Part shown: positions 47,123 to 56,165 of the stretch, one piece after another
Numbering within the stretch: the stretch's first letter is position 1
Layout: the number at the start of each line of letters is the position of its first letter
Assembly: GCF_019977235.1 (NCBI RefSeq)
Contig: NZ_AP024646.1
Location: 3,844,001 to 3,908,000 of the forward strand
Reading direction: 5' to 3'
DNA: 64,000 nucleotides
Source: Arthrobacter sp. StoSoilB5
Lineage (GTDB): Bacteria > Actinomycetota > Actinomycetes > Actinomycetales > Micrococcaceae
Translations under genes and position numbers: made by a program
Notes under the pieces: generated by a model
The model's input: the letters and a program-made list of their open reading frames with translations, nothing else
Told to the model about the DNA's origin: nothing
The model's database searches: none

Positions 47123-48349
47123 ATGTCTCACGCACCGCAGGAACAGATCGCACCCTTGCTGACCACTGAAGGATGGGAACTCCTTGCCTCGCTGGGACCC
47201 TACCGCGAAGCGGATGCGTTCAGCATGAACGCCGATCTCCGAAAGGCAGGCCACTCCCCTGAGCTGGTGGCCGCGGTGTTGACGCAGTCCCGGCTTCGAA
47301 CCCGCGCGGAGGCCAAGTTCGGTGAGTTTGCCCGGCAGATGCTGTTTACCCAGGCAGGACTTGAGCAGGCGACCCGCCTCAATGTCGCGGCCCGGCACGC
47401 CGAGCGTTTCGCCAAGGCCGGCATTTCCCACGTAGCAGACCTGGGCTGCGGCCTTGGAGCCGACTCCATGGCCTTGGCCTCGATGGACATTGCCGTGACC
47501 GCCGTGGAAATGGACGAAACCACTGCCGCATGCGCCACCATCAACCTCATGCCCTTCCCGCACGCCACAGTGGTGCATTCGGATGCCACGTCAGTGGACC
47601 TGGACGGGATCGACGGCGTGTGGCTGGATCCCGCACGACGCACGACCTCGACGTCCGGGACCAAGAGGATCTGGGATCCGGAAGCGTTCTCTCCCCCATT
47701 GTCATTCGTTGAAGGCCTGGCCGCAGCCGGCCGTGCCGTGGGAGTCAAGATGGGTCCCGGCATGCCACACGACTCGGTTCCAGCGAACTGTGAAGCGCAG
47801 TGGGTCTCCGTAGGTGGTGACGTCACGGAGGTCACGCTGTGGTTCAACGCGGTGGCCCGCCCCGGGATCCGGCGCGCGGCACTTGTCATCGGTTCCCAGG
47901 GCGCTGCTGAGCTCACCAGCGGCGAGGATTTCGACGGCGGTCCGGTGGCCGCCGTCGGGCCTGTTGAAGGGTTCCTCTACGAACCGGACGGTGCTGTCAT
48001 CCGCGCAGGCTTGGTGGCCGACGTCGCAGAACGCCTGGGCGGGCACCTGGTGGATGAACATATCGCCTACATCTGCGCCCCGGAACTTCATGACTCGCCC
48101 TTTGCCCGCGCATACAAGGTGCTGGACGTGATGCCTTACAACGTCAAAGCCCTCAAAGCCTGGGTCAAAACGAATGGCATCACGGTACTGGATATCAAGA
48201 AGCGCGGCACGGCAGTCACTCCCGAAGAACTGCGGAAACAACTGCTTCCATCCAAGCGCGACACCAAGCCCGCAAAAACGGCCACCCTGGTCCTCACCAG
48301 GATCGGCGAGGAGAGAGTGGCCGTAGTCGTGGAACCCGTGACGTTCTAG
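47123..48349 (+). CDS. THUMP-like class I SAM-dependent methyltransferase
   Basis: A 408-residue Rossmann-fold methyltransferase. SAM-binding motif I is VADLGCGLGADSMALASM, and an acidic loop VEMDETTAACA follows. VWLDPARRTTSTSGTKRIWD occupies the place of the catalytic motif and is typical of a poorly described actinobacterial family, called THUMP-like because of its C-terminal domain (about 320-400). RNA is the likely substrate by analogy, not by evidence here. ATG 47123 was chosen because the 88 codons upstream in frame only shadow the divergent gene. It converges on the SDH-L gene. Confidence 0.8.
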   Translation: MSHAPQEQIAPLLTTEGWELLASLGPYREADAFSMNADLRKAGHSPELVAAVLTQSRLRTRAEAKFGEFARQMLFTQAGLEQATRLNVAARHAERFAKAGISHVADLGCGLGADSMALASMDIAVTAVEMDETTAACATINLMPFPHATVVHSDATSVDLDGIDGVWLDPARRTTSTSGTKRIWDPEAFSPPLSFVEGLAAAGRAVGVKMGPGMPHDSVPANCEAQWVSVGGDVTEVTLWFNAVARPGIRRAALVIGSQGAAELTSGEDFDGGPVAAVGPVEGFLYEPDGAVIRAGLVADVAERLGGHLVDEHIAYICAPELHDSPFARAYKVLDVMPYNVKALKAWVKTNGITVLDIKKRGTAVTPEELRKQLLPSKRDTKPAKTATLVLTRIGEERVAVVVEPVTF

Positions 48350-48355
48350 GCCACG

Positions 48356-49168
48356 TCAGCGGCGGGAGAATTCCGAGGCTTCGCGGACCTGGTCAGCGCT
48401 TGGGCGCACGCCGGTGTACAGGACGAACTGCTCTTCGGCCTGGATGGCGATGACTTCGGCTCCCGTGATCACCGGCTTACCTGCCTCGCGGGCAGCTGTG
48501 ATGAGCGGCGTCTCGGAGGGAAGTGCCACGACGTCGAACACTATCTTCGCGGCGGCAATAGTTGCGTCGTCGAAGGACTGGGCTTGCTCATCGGCACCCG
48601 CCATGCCCAAGGGGGTGACGTTGATGATGAGATCGGCCGTGGAGCCGTTGACGTCGTCCTGCCAGCCGAAACCGTAAAGGTCCGCGAGCGCACGCCCAGT
48701 AGTTTCGTTCCGGGCCACGATGGTCACGGTCGTAAAGCCGGCGTCCCTGAGGGCTGCGGCCACCGCTTTGGCCATTCCTCCGGCTCCACGCAGCAGCACT
48801 GTGTGGCTGCTGGGTACTTTGTGGTCCTTCAGGAGCCGCGCGATGGCGATGTAATCGGTGTTGTACGCGGTCAGGACGCCATCGTTGTTAACAATCGTGT
48901 TGACCGAATCGATGGCCTTTGCCGACGGATCCATCACGTCCACAAGCGGGATGACGGCTTCCTTATAGGGCATGGACACCGCGGCTCCCCGGATGGGGAG
49001 GCCGCGGATGCCAGCCACTGCAAGAGTGATGTCCGCCGGGGCGAATGCCTTGTAGACAAAGTTCAGTCCGAGCAGGTCATACAGATAATTGTGGAACCGG
49101 GTCCCGATGTTGCTGGGCCGGGCCGCGAGCGAAATGCACAGGGACATGTCTTTGTTCAGGATTGGCAT
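48356..49168 (-). CDS. Shikimate dehydrogenase-like protein, SDH-L (HI0607) type
   Basis: A 270-residue AroE-superfamily protein. The catalytic lysine K69 (AVSMPYKEAV) and aspartate D105 (YNTDYIAI) are kept, as is the glycine-rich NADP loop LRGAGGMAKAVAAAL. In the N-terminal substrate site, the Ser-x-Ser pair that holds shikimate's carboxylate is replaced: the stretch reads RPSNIGTRFHNYLYD. This is the pattern of Haemophilus HI0607 (SDH-L), which has little shikimate activity and an unknown substrate. It therefore should not be read as the shikimate-pathway AroE. It stands alone in the window. Confidence 0.85.
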   Translation of the reverse strand: MPILNKDMSLCISLAARPSNIGTRFHNYLYDLLGLNFVYKAFAPADITLAVAGIRGLPIRGAAVSMPYKEAVIPLVDVMDPSAKAIDSVNTIVNNDGVLTAYNTDYIAIARLLKDHKVPSSHTVLLRGAGGMAKAVAAALRDAGFTTVTIVARNETTGRALADLYGFGWQDDVNGSTADLIINVTPLGMAGADEQAQSFDDATIAAAKIVFDVVALPSETPLITAAREAGKPVITGAEVIAIQAEEQFVLYTGVRPSADQVREASEFSRR

Positions 49169-49206
49169 TCACCCATTAAACAACGGCCTTTTACACTGCC
49201 GTCGGG

Positions 49207-49329
49207 TTAGCCCTGGCGGGCCTTCATGCGCGGGTTGTTTTTGTTGATGACGAAAGTGCGCCCACGCCGCCGGACGATCTGTGCGCCCGGAATCTTCTTG
49301 AGGGCACGCAGTGAGTTCCTGACCTTCAT
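49207..49329 (-). CDS. rpmJ: 50S ribosomal protein L36, zinc-free (C-minus) paralogue
   Basis: A 40-residue L36 ([15 protein letters not shown], then [21 protein letters not shown]). The canonical L36 binds zinc with three cysteines and a histidine; this copy has no cysteine at all. Such C-minus paralogues are normally made under zinc starvation through relief of Zur and replace the zinc-bearing copy in ribosomes. ATG 49329 has AAGGAG upstream; a longer in-frame reading is only the region before it. It is downstream of the CobW-like gene by 46 bases, with a Zur-type box at the head of the pair. Confidence 0.95.
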   Translation of the reverse strand: MKVRNSLRALKKIPGAQIVRRRGRTFVINKNNPRMKARQG

Positions 49330-49375
49330 GGTTATTCTCCTTCTTGTTGGTGGATTGGCCTTTCGGGTGGCTGGG

Positions 49376-50515
49376 TTATAGCGCTTCGCTGAGTTCCAGG
49401 GGGTCCTCCCAGACACCAAAGTCGAGATCCATCTCGGCCTCGGTCAATTGGCAGCCCTCCAGGAGGGCGCGGATTTCCTGGGGATCGATGTCCTCGGAAC
49501 GTCCGGTCATGGCCAGGTCCGTACCGCGGTCGCCGTAGTGCGGGTGCCAGTCAAGGACGGCGTCGACGTCGGCCCGCACCTTGGGGTTGCCGCCCGCGGT
49601 AGGTGCGTCCGCCAGCCATGTCCCGGTGCTCTCAAGCCAGACGCGCGGCCCAATTCCCTGTACCGCAATCCGCGTCTTGGCGGCCGAGGCGATCCACAAA
49701 CGTCCGCGGAGCCAGTGGGTTCCGGCCGCGAGTTGGGGAAGTGCTTCACGGAAACGACCTGGATGCAGGGGCCTCCCGGCCTTGTGGAGGACCGTGCGGA
49801 AGGAACCGGGCGAATCGTCCAAGGGTAGGCGGACCACGCCGGGCCGGGTACGTGCGGCCGCTTCGGCGTCGTCGAAGCAGCCCGATCTGAAGTCATCGGC
49901 TGCACCGATTGCTGCAGCGTGGGGTGCCAGCTGCCGCAGCAACTCCACGCCGGTCACCCACTCTTCGGATCCCACACGAGGATTTCCCGACAGTTCCGCC
50001 CCCAGCCCGGGGTGCAACATGACGGTGTCCACTTGCCCGAACTCGCCGATCAGGAATTCGCCACTGGTCCGGTCATCCTCCGGCATCGAGGTGAAGCCGG
50101 ATTCAAAAAGGGTGTGACGGTCCCAGATGTGATCCTCAAGATCCACGGGGTCCAAAGCCAGGATGGCGTTGTCCATGAGGGCCGGCTGGGTGAGGCCGCG
50201 CCGGAGTTCCGCGACTGCCATCCCTGCTGCGACGCCAGGAGGTAGGCCCAGAACCACGTGGTCGAACCCGCAAGCGGCGAGACGTTCCGCCGTCGGCACT
50301 ACATCCAACCTGACCGTACAGCTCAGGCATCCGTGCTCCAGGATTGTTGTTTCGCGCTCGAACAGCTGGCCTCCCCTGTAGACGCGTCGCAGAACCAAGG
50401 AACCGTCCAGGAGGTCGTGGAGGACTACTACGGAGTTGGTGTGGGTTCGGCCAAGCCGGGTGGTGGCCGCTTCGCGGCATTGACTGTCCAGGGAGCTGAC
50501 GACGGTGAGGTGCAT
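49376..50515 (-). CDS. CobW/G3E-family protein lacking GTPase motifs
   Basis: A 379-residue CobW-like protein. The metal-binding loop [10 protein letters not shown] (family GCxCC, here CxxC) and the C-terminal CobW domain (about 260-370) are recognisable. The P-loop is gone: the N-terminus reads [20 protein letters not shown] where GxxGxGKT should be. The guanine-specificity motif NKxD is also lost, with [13 protein letters not shown] in its place. It is therefore probably not a GTPase but a metal-binding or scaffold relative of zinc chaperones such as ZigA. A Zur-type box just upstream and the C-minus rpmJ downstream support a zinc-starvation role. Confidence 0.8.
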   Translation of the reverse strand: MHLTVVSSLDSQCREAATTRLGRTHTNSVVVLHDLLDGSLVLRRVYRGGQLFERETTILEHGCLSCTVRLDVVPTAERLAACGFDHVVLGLPPGVAAGMAVAELRRGLTQPALMDNAILALDPVDLEDHIWDRHTLFESGFTSMPEDDRTSGEFLIGEFGQVDTVMLHPGLGAELSGNPRVGSEEWVTGVELLRQLAPHAAAIGAADDFRSGCFDDAEAAARTRPGVVRLPLDDSPGSFRTVLHKAGRPLHPGRFREALPQLAAGTHWLRGRLWIASAAKTRIAVQGIGPRVWLESTGTWLADAPTAGGNPKVRADVDAVLDWHPHYGDRGTDLAMTGRSEDIDPQEIRALLEGCQLTEAEMDLDFGVWEDPLELSEAL

Positions 50516-50528
50516 GGCAAGATTCTAG

Positions 50529-50551
50529 TTGCAAATCATTCTCATTAGCAA
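50529..50551. promoter_or_regulatory. Zur-type operator upstream of the CobW-like gene
   Basis: An imperfect 23-bp palindrome lies 14 bases upstream of the gene's start. Its minus-strand core, AATGAGAATGATT, matches the Zur-box core AATGATAATCATT at 11 of 13 positions, within TTGC...GCAA flanks. The adjoining C-minus rpmJ makes Zur the natural candidate, though a Fur-type box cannot be told apart by eye. Confidence 0.65.
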
Positions 50552-50701
50552 CTCTTTTCAATAACCTTCAGTCCCGTGACCGCGCTTAACTTCCTCCGGT
50601 CCGCAATCACCGATGCTTCGGCTGCACTAGACTTGAGCCGACCGCTGACGGCCCCGCAGCGGGTTGCGTCCAGGTAAAAAACGACACAACGAGGGGACTA
50701 C

Positions 50702-51853
50702 GTGCAGATTGAGTTTGCGCCATCCAGGCAATCGACACTGGGTGTGGAATGGGAGTTGGCGCTCGTCAATGCACGCACCGGGGAACTGGTCTCAGTCGCG
50801 AACGACGTCCTCAAGGGTGTCGCCGCGAACCACCCGGACCTCAACGAGGACGACGAACACCCACACATCAAGCGCGAACTTCTCCTCAACACGGTGGAAC
50901 TCGTTACCGGAATCTGCGAAACGGTCCGCGAAGCCAAGGAGGACCTCAGCCGTTCCCTTGCGGCGGTCCGCGAGGTCACCGATCCCATGGGAGTGGAGGT
51001 GTTCTGCGCAGGCAGCCACCCGTTCAGCCCTCCCCTGCTCCAGCCCGTCACCGACAAAGAGCGTTACGCCAAGCTGATCGAGCGAACCCAATGGTGGGGA
51101 CGCCAAATGGTCATCTACGGCGTCCACGTCCACGTGGGCATTGACCGCCGGGACAAAGTACTCCCCATCCTGGACGGCCTGGTCAACTACTTCCCGCACT
51201 TCCAGGCCCTCTCCGCTTCCAGCCCCTTCTGGGCCGGCGAGGAAACCGGCTACGCGTCCCAGCGCGCCCTCATGTTCCAGCAACTCCCCACCGCTGGCCT
51301 GCCGTTCCAGTTCGAAACGTGGGAAGCCTACGAGTCCTATGTCCAGGATATGTTCACGACCGGTGTCATCGATGCCATCTCTGAGATCCGCTGGGACATC
51401 CGGCCTGTTTCAAACCTGGGCACCATCGAAATGCGCATTTGCGATGGCCTGGCCACCCTTGAGGAAGTGGGCGCTATCGCAGCGCTGACACAATGCCTTG
51501 TGGACGAGTTCTCCTCTATCCTCGATGCCGGCGGCAGCATCCCCACCATGCCGCCCTGGCACGTCCAGGAGAACAAGTGGCGTGCAGCGCGCTACGGCAT
51601 GGAAGCCATCATCATCCTGGATGCCAAGGGCAACGAGCAATTGGTCACCGAGCACCTCGCAGAAACAGTGGCACGTTTGAAGCCTGTGGCAGCCAAGCTC
51701 GGCTGCTCTGATGAACTTGCCGATGTTATGAAGATCATCGAACGCGGCGCCAGCTACCAGCGCCAGCGCCGCGTTGCCGCCGAACACAACGGCGACCTGC
51801 AGGCAGTGGTCATGGACCTCGTACAGCAGATGCGCAAAGGCCCGGACGCGTAG
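50702..51853 (+). CDS. Carboxylate-amine ligase, glutamate-cysteine ligase type 2 (YbdK-like)
   Basis: A 383-residue GCS2-family ligase. The N-terminal LGVEWELALVNARTGELV and the HVHVGIDRRDKVLPILDG block, with IEMRICDG later, mark the glutamate- and ATP-binding regions. In mycothiol-making actinobacteria these proteins are not part of glutathione synthesis; some take part in ergothioneine (EgtA) synthesis, others are YbdK-like with weak activity. No egtB-egtD genes are nearby, so I give only the family. The start is GTG 50702, divergent from the CobW-like gene with 186 bases between. Confidence 0.88.
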   Translation: MQIEFAPSRQSTLGVEWELALVNARTGELVSVANDVLKGVAANHPDLNEDDEHPHIKRELLLNTVELVTGICETVREAKEDLSRSLAAVREVTDPMGVEVFCAGSHPFSPPLLQPVTDKERYAKLIERTQWWGRQMVIYGVHVHVGIDRRDKVLPILDGLVNYFPHFQALSASSPFWAGEETGYASQRALMFQQLPTAGLPFQFETWEAYESYVQDMFTTGVIDAISEIRWDIRPVSNLGTIEMRICDGLATLEEVGAIAALTQCLVDEFSSILDAGGSIPTMPPWHVQENKWRAARYGMEAIIILDAKGNEQLVTEHLAETVARLKPVAAKLGCSDELADVMKIIERGASYQRQRRVAAEHNGDLQAVVMDLVQQMRKGPDA

Positions 51854-51915
51854 GTCCTGACGCACAGGTCCCGACACATGGGTCCCGATACATGGGTCCC
51901 GACGGGGGTCTTAGG

Positions 51916-53043
51916 CTACGCAGGCACCGATACCGTGGTCACGGGCATGGAGGAATCCGGTGCGAAGGCTACCCCGCTTGGGCCGATTCCGGCCATGATC
52001 AACTGGGCGCCCAGCGCGGCCACCATGGCACCATTGTCCGTGCAGAGCCCCAGCGGCGGCACGTGAAGCTTGATGCCCGCCGAGACGCACCGTTGTCCGG
52101 TCAGTTCCCGCAGCCGTGAGTTGGCAGCAACGCCACCTCCAAGCAGCACGTCAGTAATGCCGTACTCCTTGCAGGCCAGCACCGCCTTGGAACTAATGAC
52201 GTCCACCACGGCTTCCTGGAATGCTGCGGCGATATCGGCCACAGGTACTTCCTCACCGCGGGCTTCAAATTGCTCCACGCACCGGGCCACCGCGGTTTTC
52301 AGTCCGCTGAAGGACCAGTCATAGCGGTGCGGACCCTTCTCCTCTGCGGTCCCCATGTACTTGGGCTGCGTAAGTCCACGGGGAAAGCGGATGGACTTCG
52401 GGTTGCCTTGGCGTGCCAGCTTGTCGATCGCTGGGCCACCGGGGTAGCCGAGGCCCAGGATCCGGGCTACTTTGTCGTAGGCCTCGCCAGCGGCGTCATC
52501 GATGGTAGAACCAAGGAGCTCCACGTCGTCTGTGATGCTGCGGATACGCAAAATCTCCGTGTGGCCCCCGGAAACCAGTAATGCACCGAGGTTCTCCGGC
52601 AGCTTGCCCGCACCCAAGCCGGCGGAAGCACCGGCGTCGGGCCCTGAATCCAGTAGCCCCACTCCAACGTGCGCCACGAGGTGGTTGATCGCGTAAAGCG
52701 GCTTGCCCGTAGCGACAGCCAGGGCCTTGGCCGCGCAGACGCCAACCATGAGTGCGCCAGCCAGACCGGGACCTGAGGTGACGGCAATGGCGTCGATGTC
52801 ATCCAGTGTGACTCCTGCTTCATGCAGCGATTCCTGGAGCGTGGGGACAAAGGCATCAAGGTGCGCACGCGAGGCGATCTCCGGGATGACGCCGCCAAAG
52901 CGCACGTGCTCGTCCATGGAGGAGGACACCGTATTGGTCAGCAGCGTTGTGCCGCGGACAATCCCCACTCCGGTTTCGTCGCAGGACGATTCGATGCCCA
53001 GCACCAACGGCTGCTTCGGCTGGTCTGAATAAGGGCCGCTCAC
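51916..53043 (-). CDS. tsaD: tRNA N6-adenosine threonylcarbamoyltransferase TsaD
   Basis: A 375-residue TsaD (Kae1/Gcp) enzyme that moves the threonylcarbamoyl group onto A37 of ANN-decoding tRNAs. The metal-binding histidines lie in [13 protein letters not shown], and the ATP/metal region in [10 protein letters not shown]. The conserved start [12 protein letters not shown] follows [16 protein letters not shown] chose GTG 53043, which has AGAAGGAG six bases upstream; the alternative ATG 53082 overlaps the rimI stop by four bases and adds 13 unconserved residues. It is the last gene of the alr-tsaE-tsaB-rimI-tsaD operon. Confidence 0.95.
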   Translation of the reverse strand: MSGPYSDQPKQPLVLGIESSCDETGVGIVRGTTLLTNTVSSSMDEHVRFGGVIPEIASRAHLDAFVPTLQESLHEAGVTLDDIDAIAVTSGPGLAGALMVGVCAAKALAVATGKPLYAINHLVAHVGVGLLDSGPDAGASAGLGAGKLPENLGALLVSGGHTEILRIRSITDDVELLGSTIDDAAGEAYDKVARILGLGYPGGPAIDKLARQGNPKSIRFPRGLTQPKYMGTAEEKGPHRYDWSFSGLKTAVARCVEQFEARGEEVPVADIAAAFQEAVVDVISSKAVLACKEYGITDVLLGGGVAANSRLRELTGQRCVSAGIKLHVPPLGLCTDNGAMVAALGAQLIMAGIGPSGVAFAPDSSMPVTTVSVPA

Positions 53044-53078
53044 GTGGGCTCCTTCTGTGGAATGTAGCTCGTTCAGTG

Positions 53079-53555
53079 TCATGTGTTCAGGGGCAGGCGC
53101 ATGATCAACGCGTCCGTACCGTCCCTGTAATACCGCGGCCGGACATGGATCTGTTCGAATCCAAAACGCAGATACAGCTGCTGTGCACGGGGGTTGTCCG
53201 CGCGCACCTCCAGGAGGACATCCGCCGCGCGGCGCCGCCGCGCCTCCTCGATCAGTTCGGTCAGGATGGCAGAACCGATGCCCTTGCCTTCGAATTCGGG
53301 AACGACGGCGATTGTCTGGACGTCCGCGATTGGCGCAATGCACATCAAGCCGGCGTACGCCACGATCTGGCCCCCGATCTCGGCCACCACGTAGCGGCGT
53401 GTCTCCGGCTGGGACAGCTCGTCGAAGAACATCTGCAAGGGCCAGGCGTCCACCGGGAACAATCGCCGTTCCAGGGCTTCAACTGCAGGGACATCAGCTT
53501 GGGTCATCTCGCGCAGGGAGACGCCTGCGAGCTCCAGCTTGGGTGACAGTTTCAC
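53079..53555 (-). CDS. rimI: Ribosomal protein S18-alanine N-acetyltransferase RimI
   Basis: A 158-residue GNAT. The acetyl-CoA loop is [13 protein letters not shown] (the Q/R-x-x-G-x-G/A pattern), and the C-terminal [20 protein letters not shown] is typical of RimI. It acetylates the N-terminus of S18, and its place inside the tsa operon is the usual one. The stop overlaps the first candidate tsaD start. The start at 53555 is not ATG and lies 28 bases after the tsaB stop. Confidence 0.92.
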   Translation of the reverse strand: MKLSPKLELAGVSLREMTQADVPAVEALERRLFPVDAWPLQMFFDELSQPETRRYVVAEIGGQIVAYAGLMCIAPIADVQTIAVVPEFEGKGIGSAILTELIEEARRRRAADVLLEVRADNPRAQQLYLRFGFEQIHVRPRYYRDGTDALIMRLPLNT

Positions 53556-53583
53556 GATTCAGCCTTCATGACAGGACGCAGTT

Positions 53584-54255
53584 TCATAGGGCACGCTTCC
53601 GGGGACCCGGCACTTGGGCGTCCGATTCACGCAAGTACAACGGCGTGGAGTCAAGGAGTTCCTGCCCTGCCGTCAACCTGGCAAGTGCGACCTGGCCAAG
53701 GGAGGCCGCGTCGGGTTGGGTGTCCGCAAAGTCTTCGTCCGCACGGAGAACGTCCGGGTACAGGCCAGCGCCGGCCCCAAACACAGGCAGGTCCGGCAGT
53801 TCGGAGGCGAAGCCCACGTGTGGTCCGTCGATGAGCCGGGGAAGCTGGCCCTCCTCCAGGACGTACCGCGCCCAATAGACCTCTTTGCGGCGGGCGTCAG
53901 TAGCCACCAGGAATTCGGGAACGGCGGCAGTGGACTCCGCGACTTCAAGGGCGATCGCGTCAAGGCTCATCAACCCGTACAGCGGCTTGTTCCAGACGAA
54001 AGCCAAGGTGCGTGCGGTTACAATACCCGAGCGCAGCCCGGTAAATGGTCCCGGGCCAACACCTGTGACGATCACGTCAATGTCGGCGCCGGTAACCCCG
54101 GCCCCGGCCAGGAGCTTCTCGATGCCGGGTGCCAGGACTTCGGCATGGCTGCGGGTGTCCTCGGTGGAGAAGGAATCCACCACGCCTTCCATGGCAACGT
54201 CCGAAATCAGCGCGGCGCTGGCCACTGCCGAGGTATCGATGGCCAGGATCAGCAT
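53584..54255 (-). CDS. tsaB: tRNA threonylcarbamoyladenosine synthesis protein TsaB
   Basis: A 223-residue actin-like protein paralogous to TsaD and acting as its partner. The N-terminus LILAIDTSAVASAALIS and the central VIVTGVGPGPFTGLRSGIVT are conserved. It lacks the metal site of TsaD and stabilises the complex. The start ATG overlaps the last base of the tsaE stop (TGATG). It is part of the tsaE-tsaB-rimI-tsaD run. Confidence 0.95.
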   Translation of the reverse strand: MLILAIDTSAVASAALISDVAMEGVVDSFSTEDTRSHAEVLAPGIEKLLAGAGVTGADIDVIVTGVGPGPFTGLRSGIVTARTLAFVWNKPLYGLMSLDAIALEVAESTAAVPEFLVATDARRKEVYWARYVLEEGQLPRLIDGPHVGFASELPDLPVFGAGAGLYPDVLRADEDFADTQPDAASLGQVALARLTAGQELLDSTPLYLRESDAQVPGPRKRAL

Positions 54256-54866
54256 CAGTTGCCTCCTTCGGAGATCGTAGTTTCAAGAAGCTTCGGCGCC
54301 TCGGCCCAGCGGGGACCGAAGCCACGGAAAACGATCGTGCGGGGTTCGTCATCGTCATCGGTGTCAAAGTCCAGCACCGTGCCGCTGTCTGCGTCATTGG
54401 TGGCGGGCACAACGCCTACGCCACCCACAGACCTATGAAGCTCAACTTCCAAGCGGCTGTCCGAGAGGTGCTCCACCCGGTCCCTTCCCCACTCCACCAC
54501 CGTTACGGACGTGTCCATGGTGTTCTCAAGGTCGATGTCATCGATCTCAGCAGCTGACTCCAGCCTGTAGGCGTCAACGTGGACCAGGTCCGGCCCCCCG
54601 GGCCGCGGGCCATCCGGCAGGTTGGGATGGATCCGCACCAACACGAACGTAGGGGAGATGATGCCGGTACGGACTCCCAAGCCTTCCCCCAGCCCCTGCG
54701 TGAAGGTCGTCTTCCCCGCACCCAACTCTCCCGTCAGGACAAGGAGGTCCCCCGCCTCAAGCACCCCGCCGAGTGCTGCGCCAATCGCATGGGTCTCTTC
54801 CGCCGTCGTGACCTTCAGGCTGCGTTCCCACAGTGGTTCACTAAGCTCGACCAGCGGCTCGCTCAC
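54255..54866 (-). CDS. tsaE: tRNA threonylcarbamoyladenosine ATPase TsaE
   Basis: A 203-residue P-loop ATPase. Walker A is TGELGAGKTTFTQGLGEGLG, and SPTFVLVRIHP with HVDAYRLESAAEIDDIDLE contains the switch and Walker B equivalents. It powers turnover of the TsaB-TsaD complex. It is longer than the usual 150-160 residues because of a C-terminal extension (about 155-203) carrying an Asp-rich FDTDDDDEPR stretch. The start overlaps the alr stop by four bases. Confidence 0.95.
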   Translation of the reverse strand: MSEPLVELSEPLWERSLKVTTAEETHAIGAALGGVLEAGDLLVLTGELGAGKTTFTQGLGEGLGVRTGIISPTFVLVRIHPNLPDGPRPGGPDLVHVDAYRLESAAEIDDIDLENTMDTSVTVVEWGRDRVEHLSDSRLEVELHRSVGGVGVVPATNDADSGTVLDFDTDDDDEPRTIVFRGFGPRWAEAPKLLETTISEGGN

Positions 54867-56116
54867 AGAGTCGCCGTTTCCGATGCTGCCCGCGCGCCAT
54901 CTTCTACCTCCGGTAGCGCCGGAGCTTCATTGACGTAGCTGCGGGGCACGCGCGGGCTAATGCGAGTAACGATCTCATAGTTGATGGTTCCCGCTGCGGC
55001 CGCCCAGTCATCCGCGGTGGGGCCGCCATCGGCACCGTCGCCGAACATGACGGCTTCGCTGCCCTTGAGCCCGGCTGCTTCTTCAGGGGTGAGCGGTCCA
55101 AGATCAATCACCATTTGGTCCATCGCGATCTGGCCAACCACCGGATAGTTGACGCCGTTGACGCGAACTGGACCGCCAGTAGCGATGCGGGGGACGCCAT
55201 CGGCATAGCCCAAAGGAACCAGGCCAAGCGTGCTCTCCTGGCTGGTGTGGTATTTCAGGCCATAGGAAACGCCTTGCCCCTGAGGCACCTTTTTGCAGTT
55301 GGAGAGGAGTGTCCGGACGGTCATTGCGGCGTGCAGGCCAAGTTCCGAGGACGTGACCCCTTCGAAGGGCGACAACCCGTAGATACCGAGGCCGACGCGG
55401 ATGAGGTCGAAGTGTGAGTCCGGCCGGGACAGCGCAGCGGGAGTGTTGGCGATGTGCCTGACCTCAGTATCGACGCCGGCATCCTCAGCCATGGCGAGCG
55501 CGTCACGGAAAACCGCCAATTGCTGGTCCGTTTCGGGCCGGTGCGGTTCGTCGGCCACAGCGAGGTGGGAGAAAATACCAACGACGCGGAGCAGGCCCTC
55601 GTCCTGGTATTCCATGGCCTGACCCACCAACTGGTCCCAGTCGGCGATAGGGCAGCCATTGCGGCCCAGCCCTGTATCCACCTTCAAATGGACCCGCGCA
55701 GGGCGCTCCTGTTCGCGGGCAGCCGCCACCACGGCGTCCAGCTCCCAACCGGAAATTCCGACGTCGATGCCGGCGGCGACTGCGGCCTGGAAGTTGCTTT
55801 CGTGGGTGTGCAGCCATGCCAGCAACGGTGCGTCAATGCCGGCAGCACGCAAGGCCAGCGCCTCTGAAATATGGGCGACACCAAGCCAGGACGCTCCGGC
55901 GTCGAGTGCAGCACGTGCCACCTGTACTGCGCCATGGCCATAGGCGTCGGCCTTCACCACAGCCATGACGGAAGCCGGGGACGCAATCGCAACAAACTGA
56001 CGAACGTTGTGCCGCACGGCTTCAAGGTCGATCACGGCGGAACGCTCAAGCACCGCTGACTTTGCTATGGAGGCCTTCGACCCGATCCCGATATCTGCAG
56101 CTGCTTCGTAAGTCAC
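54863..56116 (-). CDS. alr: Alanine racemase
   Basis: A 417-residue PLP-dependent enzyme interconverting L- and D-alanine for cell-wall synthesis. The PLP lysine is K55 in MAVVKADAYGHG; the second catalytic residue region reads VSYGLKYHTS, followed by VPLGYADGVPRIA. A C-terminal beta domain closes the fold. It heads the alr-tsaE-tsaB-rimI-tsaD operon, an arrangement common in actinobacteria. The N-terminus carries about 25 residues of extension before the first strand. Confidence 0.97.
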   Translation of the reverse strand: MTYEAAADIGIGSKASIAKSAVLERSAVIDLEAVRHNVRQFVAIASPASVMAVVKADAYGHGAVQVARAALDAGASWLGVAHISEALALRAAGIDAPLLAWLHTHESNFQAAVAAGIDVGISGWELDAVVAAAREQERPARVHLKVDTGLGRNGCPIADWDQLVGQAMEYQDEGLLRVVGIFSHLAVADEPHRPETDQQLAVFRDALAMAEDAGVDTEVRHIANTPAALSRPDSHFDLIRVGLGIYGLSPFEGVTSSELGLHAAMTVRTLLSNCKKVPQGQGVSYGLKYHTSQESTLGLVPLGYADGVPRIATGGPVRVNGVNYPVVGQIAMDQMVIDLGPLTPEEAAGLKGSEAVMFGDGADGGPTADDWAAAAGTINYEIVTRISPRVPRSYVNEAPALPEVEDGARAASETATL

Positions 56117-56165
56117 CCTAGAGATTCTAGTGGTGTGGGTGAAGTGGGGTTAACTGCAGCCTCTG

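Noticed and set aside
51916..53343. TsaD starting far upstream, giving 475 residues.
   Set aside because: The extra N-terminus is the rimI gene read in another frame; a GTG with a strong ribosome site sits at the conserved start.
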